A DNA stretch of 7,931 nt from DATKMS01 sp041497995. Its GTDB lineage: Bacteria > Desulfobacterota > Binatia > HRBIN30. The notes beneath the pieces were generated by a model. It was not told where the DNA came from, did no database searches, and saw only the letters and a list, made by a program, of their open reading frames with translations. The stretch lies in contig JBGQHM010000311.1 of assembly GCA_041497995.1 (NCBI GenBank), positions 1-7,931 of the forward strand. Reading direction: 5' to 3'. A program made the translations under genes and the position numbers. This document shows, piece by piece, positions 1-5,062 of this stretch (the stretch's first letter is position 1; each line of letters begins with the position of its first letter).

Positions 1-229
1 CCCATGCGCGTTTTAGCAGCGATCCAGCACCGGCAAAACAGATCGGGTCACCATATGGGTTCGGGAGTTGTCGCATGATCTGGTGAAACTCGGCCTTTAC
101 CTGATCCTCCCCTGGCGACGCGACCGGCGGCGCCTTCTGAGATGTTGTCTGTGCCCACGTTGACAAACACGGTGCGCACAGAAGACACACTAACGCCACC
201 TGCACTGGCTTGCGACCGTAGGTTACCAC
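1..229 (-). CDS. Partial secreted protein of unknown function, probable second integron cassette gene
   Basis: An open frame runs off the left edge of the window, giving 76 codons from a GTG at 229. I do not recognise the protein. Its N-terminus is a convincing Sec signal peptide: a basic stretch (GRK, residues 5-7), a hydrophobic core (about residues 9-22) and a probable signal peptidase I site after STWA (residue 26), followed by a polar Thr/Ser/Pro-rich mature start. The frame stays open upstream to an ATG at 337, but that extension would cross the attC site, so GTG 229 is preferred because it puts the signal peptide at the N-terminus. No good Shine-Dalgarno is seen. The gene starts about 70 nt after the inferred cassette boundary (299/298) and lies on the same strand as the attC, as a cassette gene should. 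The start and the coding status are both uncertain. Confidence 0.45.
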   Translation of the reverse strand, partial: MVTYGRKPVQVALVCLLCAPCLSTWAQTTSQKAPPVASPGEDQVKAEFHQIMRQLPNPYGDPICFAGAGSLLKRAW

Positions 230-292
230 GAGCGTGATGAAATGATCCGATGTGAATGGCTGCCGTTTCTCATGGTCTGTCGATTTCCGCGA

Positions 293-391
293 GCCGAACG
301 GCCTCCGCTCAGCCTCGGCGGGCCAAACGCGTCCCATGCTTTGAGCTGAATGCCCAGCTGGCCCGCCGTTGGCTGGAGCGGTTGGTTCGGC
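293..391 (-). other. attC: attC site (59-base element) of an integron gene cassette
   Basis: Read on the minus strand, the site starts with R'' GCCGAAC (391-385) and ends with R' GTTCGGC (299-293), perfect inverse repeats that match the consensus RYYYAAC/GTTRRRY. Inside lie L'' CCGCTCCAGCC (381-371) and L' GGCTGAGCGG (314-305), which pair fully except for one extra C in L''. That is the extrahelical base known to set attC polarity. Unequal spacers (CAA against 5 nt) separate the R and L boxes, as in the unpaired central spacer. A further 8-bp pairing (GGCGGGCC, 367-360 with 324-317) closes a 35-nt variable terminal region. The extra base lies on the R'' side, so the site is oriented on the minus strand, which agrees with the minus-strand gene 749-435 ending 43 nt before it. 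Expected cleavage is between 299 and 298. The minus strand here reads N-Q-P-L-Q-P-T-A-G, a string I associate with spurious ORFs drawn over attC sites. Confidence 0.85.
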
Positions 392-763
392 CCTCCGCCG
401 AGCTCAAGGTCGAATGTGAATCCATCGTGTGGCGTCAGAACCAAGCTCCGGTGATCGACATTACTGCATGGAGAGTGATCCACCCAGACGCCAGCACCTG
501 ACACAGGCCTACTGTGGCAGCCGCCGGTCGCCAGCCTCGAAGCAGTGCGACGCCGGCACTTGAGTAAGCGACATGCACCCAAAACATCCATTCGACGAAG
601 CTCGCCTGCCACGGCCGCGGTATGCCCTGCGACCAGTATGGAATGCTCCGATTGAACATCGCCAGAAAGACTCCCGGTATGATGGGAAAGACTAAGCCGA
701 CTGCAGCCCACAATCCCAATGTGAACGATTTCACAGGTAGCTCAGACATACTCGCACGCCGAA
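299..763 (-). mobile_element. Inferred integron gene cassette, 465 bp
   Basis: The segment between the inferred G|TT cleavage points in the cores GTTCGGC at 764-758 and at 299-293 contains one minus-strand ORF (749-435) and one attC at its 3' end. This is the standard architecture of a mobile cassette: short 5' leader (14 nt), one promoterless gene, then attC. The downstream boundary is well supported by the attC structure. The upstream boundary rests on a single core site with attI-like flank. No integrase gene is in the window, so mobility would need an integrase supplied from elsewhere. Confidence 0.6.
435..749 (-). CDS. Small integral membrane protein, cassette-borne, unknown function
   Basis: This 104-residue protein is strongly hydrophobic, with about three likely membrane segments: residues 10-32, 52-70 and 76-100. 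It is rich in Trp, especially in the loop between segments 1 and 2 (residues 38-58), and has a short charged N-terminus. I do not recognise a family; it has the look of the many orphan small membrane proteins found in cassette arrays. The ATG at 749 is 8 nt after the attI-like core and has no clear Shine-Dalgarno, so translation may depend on a transcript starting further upstream. The stop is 43 nt before the attC, typical for a cassette. An overlapping minus-strand frame (711-223) crosses the attC and is taken as spurious. Confidence 0.65.
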   Translation of the reverse strand: MSELPVKSFTLGLWAAVGLVFPIIPGVFLAMFNRSIPYWSQGIPRPWQASFVEWMFWVHVAYSSAGVALLRGWRPAAATVGLCQVLASGWITLHAVMSITGAWF

Positions 764-777
764 CTTTGAATTAGGCG
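758..777 (-). other. attI-like recombination core next to first cassette gene
   Basis: On the minus strand the core GTTCGGC (764-758) is preceded by CAAA and, 3 nt further upstream, by CGCCTAA. From memory, the class 1 integron attI1 ends in CGCCCTAAAACAAAGTTAGGC, so the arrangement and spacing match closely, with one base fewer and a few substitutions. No partner RYYYAAC box with an L-box palindrome is visible upstream, which argues against this being the end of another attC. It may be a true attI, a decayed one, or a secondary site used for a one-off insertion. The match is short and could be fortuitous. Confidence 0.4.
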
Positions 778-794
778 TATCAACAAACTCGGCG

Positions 795-822
795 ACCCAC
801 GCCGGATTTCGCGGGTCAACAC
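795..822. repeat. Stem-loop repeat, copy 1
   Basis: ACCC (795-798) can pair with GGGT (813-816), with an extended but imperfect stem around it. The 12-nt tail GCGGGTCAACAC (811-822) is identical to the tail of copy 2 at 928-939. The two copies are 118 bp apart in direct orientation. This copy has the weaker stem. Confidence 0.5.
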
Positions 823-912
823 GTCTCCATCCATGGGCACGTCATACACCGAAACTTTGCACGTATTCAATGCGCTAGAGGCCCTGTGTTTGTGCGAAGT
901 CGAGCCCTGTTT

Positions 913-939
913 ACCCGCCGCGTCTGGCGGGTCAACACA
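913..939. repeat. Stem-loop repeat, copy 2
   Basis: ACCCGCC (913-919) and GGCGGGT (926-932) form a perfect 7-bp stem with a 6-nt loop. The element ends in GCGGGTCAACAC, shared exactly with copy 1. On the minus strand it could act as a transcript-end hairpin for the aldehyde dehydrogenase gene, but no T-run follows the stem in either direction. Confidence 0.55.
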
Positions 940-1030
940 TTAACCGCAAGGCCGCCTGCACCGTAGGTCCGCCGGGCTGACCAAGCCCGCGCCGGTGGGG
1001 TCTATGCGCATCCCGTGGCGTCGGAAATGA

Positions 1031-2539
1031 TCACCACCCGAACAGCAGCCCCATCAGCCTCTCGACCTGCCGCGCGCGCCTCGTCGAGTAGGGGAACCAG
1101 GCGGGCTCGGTTTTCCGCTGGCGCGCTTCGATGAGCAAGGCTTGCCGCACGCAGAACTGGCGCAGGCCTTCGGCGCCGCCGTGACGGCTGCCGACGCCGC
1201 TCTGCTTGATGCCGCCGAACGGTAAGCCCAGCACGCCGGCGGAGAGCACACACTCGTTAACGCACGCGTTGCCGCTCTCGATGCGCTGCGCCAGCGCGAT
1301 GCCGCGTGGCACGTCGCGCGTCCACACGCTGGCACTCAGGCCATAGATACTGTCGTTCGCCAACCGCAACGCTTCCTCGGCGTCGCGCACGGCCATGACC
1401 GGGATCACCGGGCCGAAGGTCTCTTCGCGCATCACCAGCATCGAGTGGTCGACACCCGCGAGGACAGTCGGCTCATAGAAGATGCCCGCACCTCCGTCGT
1501 GTCGCTGGCCGCCAACGAGGACTCGCGCACCCTTGGCCTGCGCGTCGGCGACGTGGCGCTCGACGATCTCGACTTGCCGCGGGCTGGTGAACGGGCCCAT
1601 GTCGATCTCCGCATCGGCGCCGTTCGTACCGACGCGCAACGCGCGCACGCGCTCCACCAGCTTCTGCGTGAACGCCTCCGCCACCGCCTCCTCCACGTAG
1701 ACGCGCTCGACCGACATGCACACCTGGCCGGTCATCAAGCAGCCGCCCCACGCCGCCGCGTTGGCAGCGCGGTCCAAGTCGGCGTCGCTCAGCACGATCA
1801 TCGGATCCTTCCCGCCAAGCTCCAGCAGCACAGGTGTGAGCCGGCGGCTGGCGCGTTCCATCACGCGGCGACCCGTTTCGGGCGAACCGGTGACGCAGAC
1901 CATGTCGACGTGGTCGACGAGGGCCGCGCCGGTCTCGCCCGCGCCGATCAACACCTGCAACACGCCGGCCGGCAGGGCGCGGTTCATCGCCTCGACGGCA
2001 CGACGCACGGCCAGCGGCGTCAGCTCGGAGGGCTTGATGAGCACGGCGTTGCCCGCCAGTAATGCCGGCACGGCATCACCGAGCGCCAGATTGAGCGGCG
2101 CGTTCCACGGACTGATGATGCCGACGACACCGTGCGGCTTGAAGACCACACGCCCGCGCTTGCCGAACAGCGGGCGCGTACTGGCGCGCAGCGGCGCCAA
2201 CCAGCGCGGTGCGCGGCGAACGAGGTGGCCGATGTCGAGGCACGTCCCCATGAGCTCGCCGACGACGTCGAAGCGCGCCTTGCCGGTCTCGCGTTCGAGC
2301 CGATCGAAGATCTCGGCGCGCACCCGCACCATCTCGCGGCGTGCACGCTTCAGCAACCGCCCGCGTTCACGCACCGGCAGCGCGGCCCACGCAGGCTGCG
2401 CAGCGCGACCCAGTTCCACGGCCGCGGCAACCGCCGCGGCGTCGTCGATGGGGAGCTCATCGATGATAGTGCCGCGTGCCGGATCGTGCACGGCCAGGCG
2501 CGGCTTCTCCGCGGAGACGGTGGTGGGACCGATCGACAT
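1031..2539 (-). CDS. NAD(P)-dependent aldehyde dehydrogenase
   Basis: The 502-residue protein has the full length and motifs of the aldehyde dehydrogenase superfamily (oxidation of an aldehyde to a carboxylate; cytoplasmic). The oxyanion-hole Asn is N146 in SPWNAP; the cofactor Lys is K169 in LIKPSE; GSPETGRRV (218-226) is the Rossmann glycine turn; the general base is E240 in LELGGKDP; the catalytic Cys is C274 in MTGQVCMS; E373 lies in EETFGP; LPFGGIKQSGVG (439-450) follows. Substrate cannot be read from sequence; it resembles broad-range or succinate-semialdehyde-type enzymes. The ATG at 2539 is chosen because GGAGG lies 6 nt upstream (2551-2547) and the family homology begins right after it; the frame stays open another 125 codons upstream, but that part is antisense to the neighbouring gene and unlike any aldehyde dehydrogenase. 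It is divergent from the split-barrel gene at 2628, with 88 bp between them. Confidence 0.93.
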   Translation of the reverse strand: MSIGPTTVSAEKPRLAVHDPARGTIIDELPIDDAAAVAAAVELGRAAQPAWAALPVRERGRLLKRARREMVRVRAEIFDRLERETGKARFDVVGELMGTCLDIGHLVRRAPRWLAPLRASTRPLFGKRGRVVFKPHGVVGIISPWNAPLNLALGDAVPALLAGNAVLIKPSELTPLAVRRAVEAMNRALPAGVLQVLIGAGETGAALVDHVDMVCVTGSPETGRRVMERASRRLTPVLLELGGKDPMIVLSDADLDRAANAAAWGGCLMTGQVCMSVERVYVEEAVAEAFTQKLVERVRALRVGTNGADAEIDMGPFTSPRQVEIVERHVADAQAKGARVLVGGQRHDGGAGIFYEPTVLAGVDHSMLVMREETFGPVIPVMAVRDAEEALRLANDSIYGLSASVWTRDVPRGIALAQRIESGNACVNECVLSAGVLGLPFGGIKQSGVGSRHGGAEGLRQFCVRQALLIEARQRKTEPAWFPYSTRRARQVERLMGLLFGW

Positions 2540-2627
2540 TGTGTTCCTCCGGTGTCGATGATTGCCACAGCACAGCGCCCGCGTCGATGCTGGCACCCCC
2601 CGTGGCGGCAGGATAGTAGTTCGACCG
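2540..2627. promoter_or_regulatory. Divergent intergenic region, ALDH / split-barrel gene
   Basis: Both flanking genes must be transcribed from or through these 88 bp. On the plus strand GATAGT (2612-2617, 4 of 6 to TATAAT) ends 10 nt before the ATG at 2628, which would give a near-leaderless transcript. On the minus strand TACTAT (2618-2613) overlaps it and could serve the aldehyde dehydrogenase with a leader of roughly 65-70 nt. No convincing -35 box accompanies either, so these assignments are weak. The minus-strand GGAGG (2551-2547) is the clear ribosome binding site of the aldehyde dehydrogenase. Confidence 0.3.
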
Positions 2628-3035
2628 ATGACACGTACGCGAGTCCTGCTCGGCACGATCCTCGGCATCGCCGTGCTGTTCACGGCGATCACCCTACTGG
2701 CGCTCGAGGGCCACGAGGTCGTGGTCCTGCGCACGTTCGACGCCCAGGGCCACCCGCGTGAGACGCGTACGTGGATTGCCGATGAAGATGGCTCCGCATG
2801 GATCGAGGCAGCGAACCCGGAGCGCCCGTTCCTGCTGCAACTGCAAGCCAAGCCCGACGCGGAGCTGCGTCGCGCCGGCACGCTGCACCACTGCACGGCC
2901 CAATCAACACCCAATCCTGAGGGGCATCAGCGCATCCGCCGGCTCCTCGCGGCGAAGTATGGCTGGGCTGATCGCTGGGTTGGGTTGCTCACCGACACGT
3001 CCGGGTCGTTGGCTGTCCGCCTCGAGTGCCGCTGA
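2628..3035 (+). CDS. Membrane-anchored split-barrel protein, deazaflavin (F420)-dependent nitroreductase/PNPOx-like
   Basis: This 135-residue protein starts with a hydrophobic segment (residues 7-26) that should act as a signal anchor or uncleaved signal. The remainder resembles small split beta-barrel proteins of the deazaflavin-dependent nitroreductase (DUF385) and pyridoxamine-phosphate-oxidase-like group: the strand VVVLRTFDAQGHPRETRTWI (31-50), a WIEAANPE turn (58-65), a strand with NPEVELE-like character (KPDAELRRAGT, 75-85), and a C-terminal helix with KYGWADRWVGLL (110-121). The cofactor (F420, FMN or none) and substrate are not determinable. ATG 2628 is preferred over the upstream in-frame ATG at 2562, because it places the hydrophobic segment at the N-terminus and because the extra 22 residues look like translated promoter region. 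It ends 15 nt from the converging fabF-like gene. Confidence 0.75.
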   Translation: MTRTRVLLGTILGIAVLFTAITLLALEGHEVVVLRTFDAQGHPRETRTWIADEDGSAWIEAANPERPFLLQLQAKPDAELRRAGTLHHCTAQSTPNPEGHQRIRRLLAAKYGWADRWVGLLTDTSGSLAVRLECR

Positions 3036-3050
3036 CCGCGGAGCAGCGCG

Positions 3051-4295
3051 TCACTCGTCCCAGCGGCGCAGAACCATCGATGCGTTCGCACCGCCGAAGC
3101 CAAAGGAGTTGGTCAGCGCGTAGCGGACGGCGGCGCGCCGTGCGGTGTGCGGGACGTAGTCGAGATCGCACGCCGGATCAGGGTGGTCGAGATTGATGGT
3201 CGGCGTGATGACGCCGGTGGCGAGCGTCTTTGCGGTGAGCAACGCTTCCAGCGCTCCCGACGCACCAATCAGGTGGCCGGTGATCGACTTCGTCGCGCTC
3301 ACCGCCAAGCGATACGCATGCGCACCGAACACCAGCTTAATGCCCTGCGTCTCGTTCACGTCGCCGGCCGGTGTCGAGGTGGCGTGGGCGTTGATGTAGT
3401 CGATCTCCTCGGGTTGCACGCCGGCGCTGGCGAGCGCCGCTTGCATGCAGACGGCGACGCCGATGCCATCGGGCAGCGGCGCAGCGATGTGGAACGCTTC
3501 ACTGCCGGTGGCGTAGCCGACGATCTCGGCGTCGATACGCGCTCCGCGTGCACGGGCGTGGTCCAGCGACTCGACCACGGCGATCGCCGCGCCTTCCGAC
3601 AGGACAAAGCCGTCGCGGTCTGTATCGAACGGACGACTGGCGCGCTGCGGATCGTCGTTGCGCAGCGTGATGGCCCGAGAGGCAGCGAAGCCGGCCACTT
3701 CGGTCGGATTGATGAGGGCGTCCGTCCCACCCGCGAGCACGACGTCACAGGTGCCGTCGCGGATGTAGCGCCAGGCTTCGCCGATCGCGTTAAGGCCCGA
3801 TGCGCAGGCGTTGCCGATGGTGAAGTTCGGACCACGTACCTGGAGGCGAATGGCGATCTGCGCGGAGCTCATGTTGGTGGTGATCGCGGTGATGTAGAAC
3901 GGCGACACCGACGCCGGCCCGGCGGCCTGATAGCCGGTGAACGTCCGGAACATCGTCCGTGCGCCACCATTGTTGTTGCCCAGCAGCACACCGATGCGGC
4001 GCGAATTGTCCGGCGTGATGTCCAACTCCGCATCGTCGACTGCGAGCACGGCAGCAGCCACTGCGTAGCGGGTGAAGTCGTCCATGCGTTTGAGGTGTTT
4101 GGCGGGCATGTAGCGCGCCGGATCGAAGTCGCGCACCTCGCCGGCAATGCGGCACGCATGCTGTGAGGCGTCGAAGAGCGTGATCGGGCCGATGCCCGAC
4201 CGCCCGGTGCAGGCGCTCTGCCAGATCGCGTCAATGCCGATGCCGATCGGCGTCACGCCGCCCAGTCCGGTGATGACGACGCGTGGTCTCTCCAT
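3051..4295 (-). CDS. fabF: Beta-ketoacyl-ACP synthase II (FabF-type)
   Basis: A 414-residue thiolase-fold condensing enzyme that would elongate an acyl chain with malonyl-ACP in fatty acid or polyketide synthesis, in the cytoplasm. The full active-site set is present at E. coli FabF-like positions: nucleophile C164 in NACASG, H304 in NAHATSTPAGD, K336 and H341 in TKSITGHLIGASG, and the NSFGFGGANAS end (396-406). Length is normal for FabF. An oddity is LGNNNGGA (105-112) where most FabF proteins have a Gly-rich GTGxGG-like turn. No acp, fabD or fabG lies next to it, so it may be an extra, specialised paralogue rather than the housekeeping enzyme. ATG 4295 (MERPRVVITG) is chosen over ATG 4322: it matches the usual family start, and the longer version would begin inside a likely promoter. 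Confidence 0.92.
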   Translation of the reverse strand: MERPRVVITGLGGVTPIGIGIDAIWQSACTGRSGIGPITLFDASQHACRIAGEVRDFDPARYMPAKHLKRMDDFTRYAVAAAVLAVDDAELDITPDNSRRIGVLLGNNNGGARTMFRTFTGYQAAGPASVSPFYITAITTNMSSAQIAIRLQVRGPNFTIGNACASGLNAIGEAWRYIRDGTCDVVLAGGTDALINPTEVAGFAASRAITLRNDDPQRASRPFDTDRDGFVLSEGAAIAVVESLDHARARGARIDAEIVGYATGSEAFHIAAPLPDGIGVAVCMQAALASAGVQPEEIDYINAHATSTPAGDVNETQGIKLVFGAHAYRLAVSATKSITGHLIGASGALEALLTAKTLATGVITPTINLDHPDPACDLDYVPHTARRAAVRYALTNSFGFGGANASMVLRRWDE

Positions 4296-4306
4296 CGTTG
4301 CCGCCA

Positions 4307-4335
4307 GCTGTAGAAGTAGCATGACCGGAGGTCAA
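4307..4335 (-). promoter_or_regulatory. Putative fabF promoter with palindrome over the -35 box
   Basis: On the minus strand TTGACC (4335-4330, 5 of 6 to TTGACA) is followed after 17 nt by TACAGC (4312-4307, 3 of 6 to TATAAT). The -10 box ends 11 nt before the ATG at 4295, predicting a leader of only a few nucleotides. An inverted repeat TGACC-3 nt-GGTCA (4322-4334) overlaps the -35 box, placed where a repressor would block polymerase. The regulator is unknown. The -10 box is poor, so confidence is limited. Confidence 0.4.
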
Positions 4336-4336
4336 A

Positions 4337-4389
4337 CGGGTGCGCGGGCCGGTCGCGGGTCATGTTCGATCGAGTGGTGTTCGCACCCG
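4337..4389. repeat. Long-loop inverted repeat
   Basis: CGGGTGCG (4337-4344) and CGCACCCG (4382-4389) are perfect 8-bp inverse repeats separated by 37 nt. The right arm abuts the dispersed inverted repeat that follows. It lies just upstream of the putative fabF promoter. No function is evident. Confidence 0.4.
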
Positions 4390-4485
4390 GTCATCCTGAG
4401 CATCGCCACCTCTGGCGCGAAGGATCTTCCCCTGCCCGCATCGGAAGATTCTTCGCCGCGGAAGTGCGGATATCTCAGAATGACC
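4389..4485. repeat. Dispersed-type 97-bp inverted repeat element (REP/MITE-like)
   Basis: The ends GGTCATCCTGAG (4389-4400) and CTCAGAATGACC (4474-4485) are inverse repeats with one mismatch. Inside, AAGGATCTTCC (4420-4430) and GGAAGATTCTT (4443-4453) are again inverse repeats with one mismatch, leaving a short central loop. This nested arrangement, TCATxCTGAG...GGATCTTC...GAAGATTCTTC...CTCAGAATGA, is one I have met repeatedly in intergenic regions of environmental bacterial genomes as a high-copy palindromic repeat. Copy number here cannot be judged from one window. It carries no ORF and sits between two divergent genes. Confidence 0.7.
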
Positions 4486-4558
4486 ACGCCACCGTTAAGC
4501 TGACGGGGCGGCAGGGCTTGCAGTGAATGACGTTTTCGCTAAATGAATGGGGCGAACA

Positions 4559-4587
4559 TTGACGTCGTTCGCTGCGGGGGTTAATCG
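4559..4587 (+). promoter_or_regulatory. Weak sigma70-like promoter candidate for the CNB-domain/SDR operon
   Basis: TTGACG (4559-4564, 5 of 6 to TTGACA) is followed after 17 nt by TAATCG (4582-4587), a poor -10 match. It is the best-placed candidate upstream of the gene at 4633, and the hairpin at 4590-4608 would fall at or just after the start of transcription. Support is weak. Confidence 0.3.
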
Positions 4588-4589
4588 AG

Positions 4590-4608
4590 CCGGCATGTCC
4601 GATGCCGG
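4590..4608. promoter_or_regulatory. Perfect 7-bp inverted repeat, operator or 5' leader hairpin
   Basis: CCGGCAT (4590-4596) and ATGCCGG (4602-4608) are exact inverse repeats around a 5-nt spacer, GTCCG. The element ends 11 nt before the AAGGAG ribosome binding site (4620-4625) of the cyclic-nucleotide-binding gene. It could be a dimeric repressor operator or an RNA stem near the ribosome binding site; the sequence does not decide. Confidence 0.5.
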
Positions 4609-4632
4609 TGCGAACGTGGAAGGAGTTTTGTG

Positions 4633-5004
4633 ATGGCGGCAACGTCGCAACCAGGCGTCTCGGTAGCTCGGTTAGCGGATGACTTCGAAGCCTTCTCCGC
4701 GGGCCAACAGATCTTCACGGTGGGGCAGCCGGGCGACACGATGTATGTCGTCAAGGAAGGCGAGGTCGACGTCGTCATCAACGACAAGGTCGTCGACACC
4801 GTTGGCCCCGGCGGCATCCTCGGAGAGATGGCGCTCATCGACAAACGACCGCGTAGCGCGACGGCCGTCGCCAAGACCGACTGTAAGCTGGTCAGCGTCA
4901 ACGAGGAGCGCTTCCAGCGCCTCGTGCAAAAGACGCCGCATTTCGCGATCCAAGTCATGAAGGTGATGGCACAGCGCCTGCGTCAGATGGACGCGCTGGC
5001 CTGA
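4633..5004 (+). CDS. Stand-alone cyclic nucleotide-binding (CNB/CAP_ED) domain protein
   Basis: A 123-residue protein consisting of a single cAMP/cGMP-binding beta-barrel with its C-terminal helix. GQPGDTMYVVKEGEVDVV (31-48) is the hallmark early strand pair. The phosphate-binding cassette is LGEMALIDKRPRSATA (63-78): E65 should contact the ribose and R74 the cyclic phosphate, so binding competence looks intact. There is no helix-turn-helix, kinase, GAF or transporter domain, so this is not a CRP/FNR regulator by itself; it presumably signals through a partner. The ATG at 4633 has AAGGAG 7 nt upstream; a GTG directly before it (4630) is in frame but less well spaced. It is followed after 58 nt by the SDR gene on the same strand, probably co-transcribed. 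Confidence 0.87.
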   Translation: MAATSQPGVSVARLADDFEAFSAGQQIFTVGQPGDTMYVVKEGEVDVVINDKVVDTVGPGGILGEMALIDKRPRSATAVAKTDCKLVSVNEERFQRLVQKTPHFAIQVMKVMAQRLRQMDALA

Positions 5005-5062
5005 TCTCAACAACCCGAACTCTCTGGAGCGCCCGCATACGACGGGCCACGAGGAGCATCGC

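Larger units (their letters stand above)
765..1030. other. Intergenic region without a supported gene
   Basis: I find no credible ORF between the attI-like core and the aldehyde dehydrogenase stop codon. The region is too short for a complete integron integrase (about 320-340 residues), and I saw no recognisable integrase fragment. It does contain two related stem-loop repeats, described separately. The second of these lies about 100 nt downstream of the aldehyde dehydrogenase stop on the minus strand and lacks the T-run of a classical intrinsic terminator. Confidence 0.5.

Noticed and set aside
256..501. 81-codon plus-strand ORF over the attC region
   Set aside because: Its centre is simply the attC read on the other strand; it is antisense to the cassette gene end and has no start signals.
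223..711. 162-codon minus-strand ORF overlapping the membrane-protein gene
   Set aside because: It runs through the whole attC site and into the next cassette, has low-complexity composition, and is out of frame with the well-behaved hydrophobic ORF 749-435.
781..1030. Possible remnant of an integron integrase
   Set aside because: I looked for tyrosine recombinase motifs (the box with HxLRH, the catalytic Tyr region) and saw nothing recognisable in either direction.
1445..2561. Long plus-strand ORFs antisense to the aldehyde dehydrogenase
   Set aside because: They are composition shadows; the minus strand carries all catalytic motifs.
2591..2606. Possible sigma54 promoter (TGGCAC...)
   Set aside because: The GC doublet required 10 nt after the GG is not present (GG instead), so the -24/-12 pattern fails.
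2540..2914. 125-codon N-terminal extension of the aldehyde dehydrogenase
   Set aside because: It is antisense to the split-barrel gene, lacks family similarity and lies upstream of a strong Shine-Dalgarno placed before ATG 2539.
3147..4166. 339-codon plus-strand ORF antisense to the ketosynthase
   Set aside because: Arg/Asp/Gly/Val-rich composition with no recognisable motif, typical of the complementary frame of a GC-rich gene; the minus strand encodes a complete FabF.
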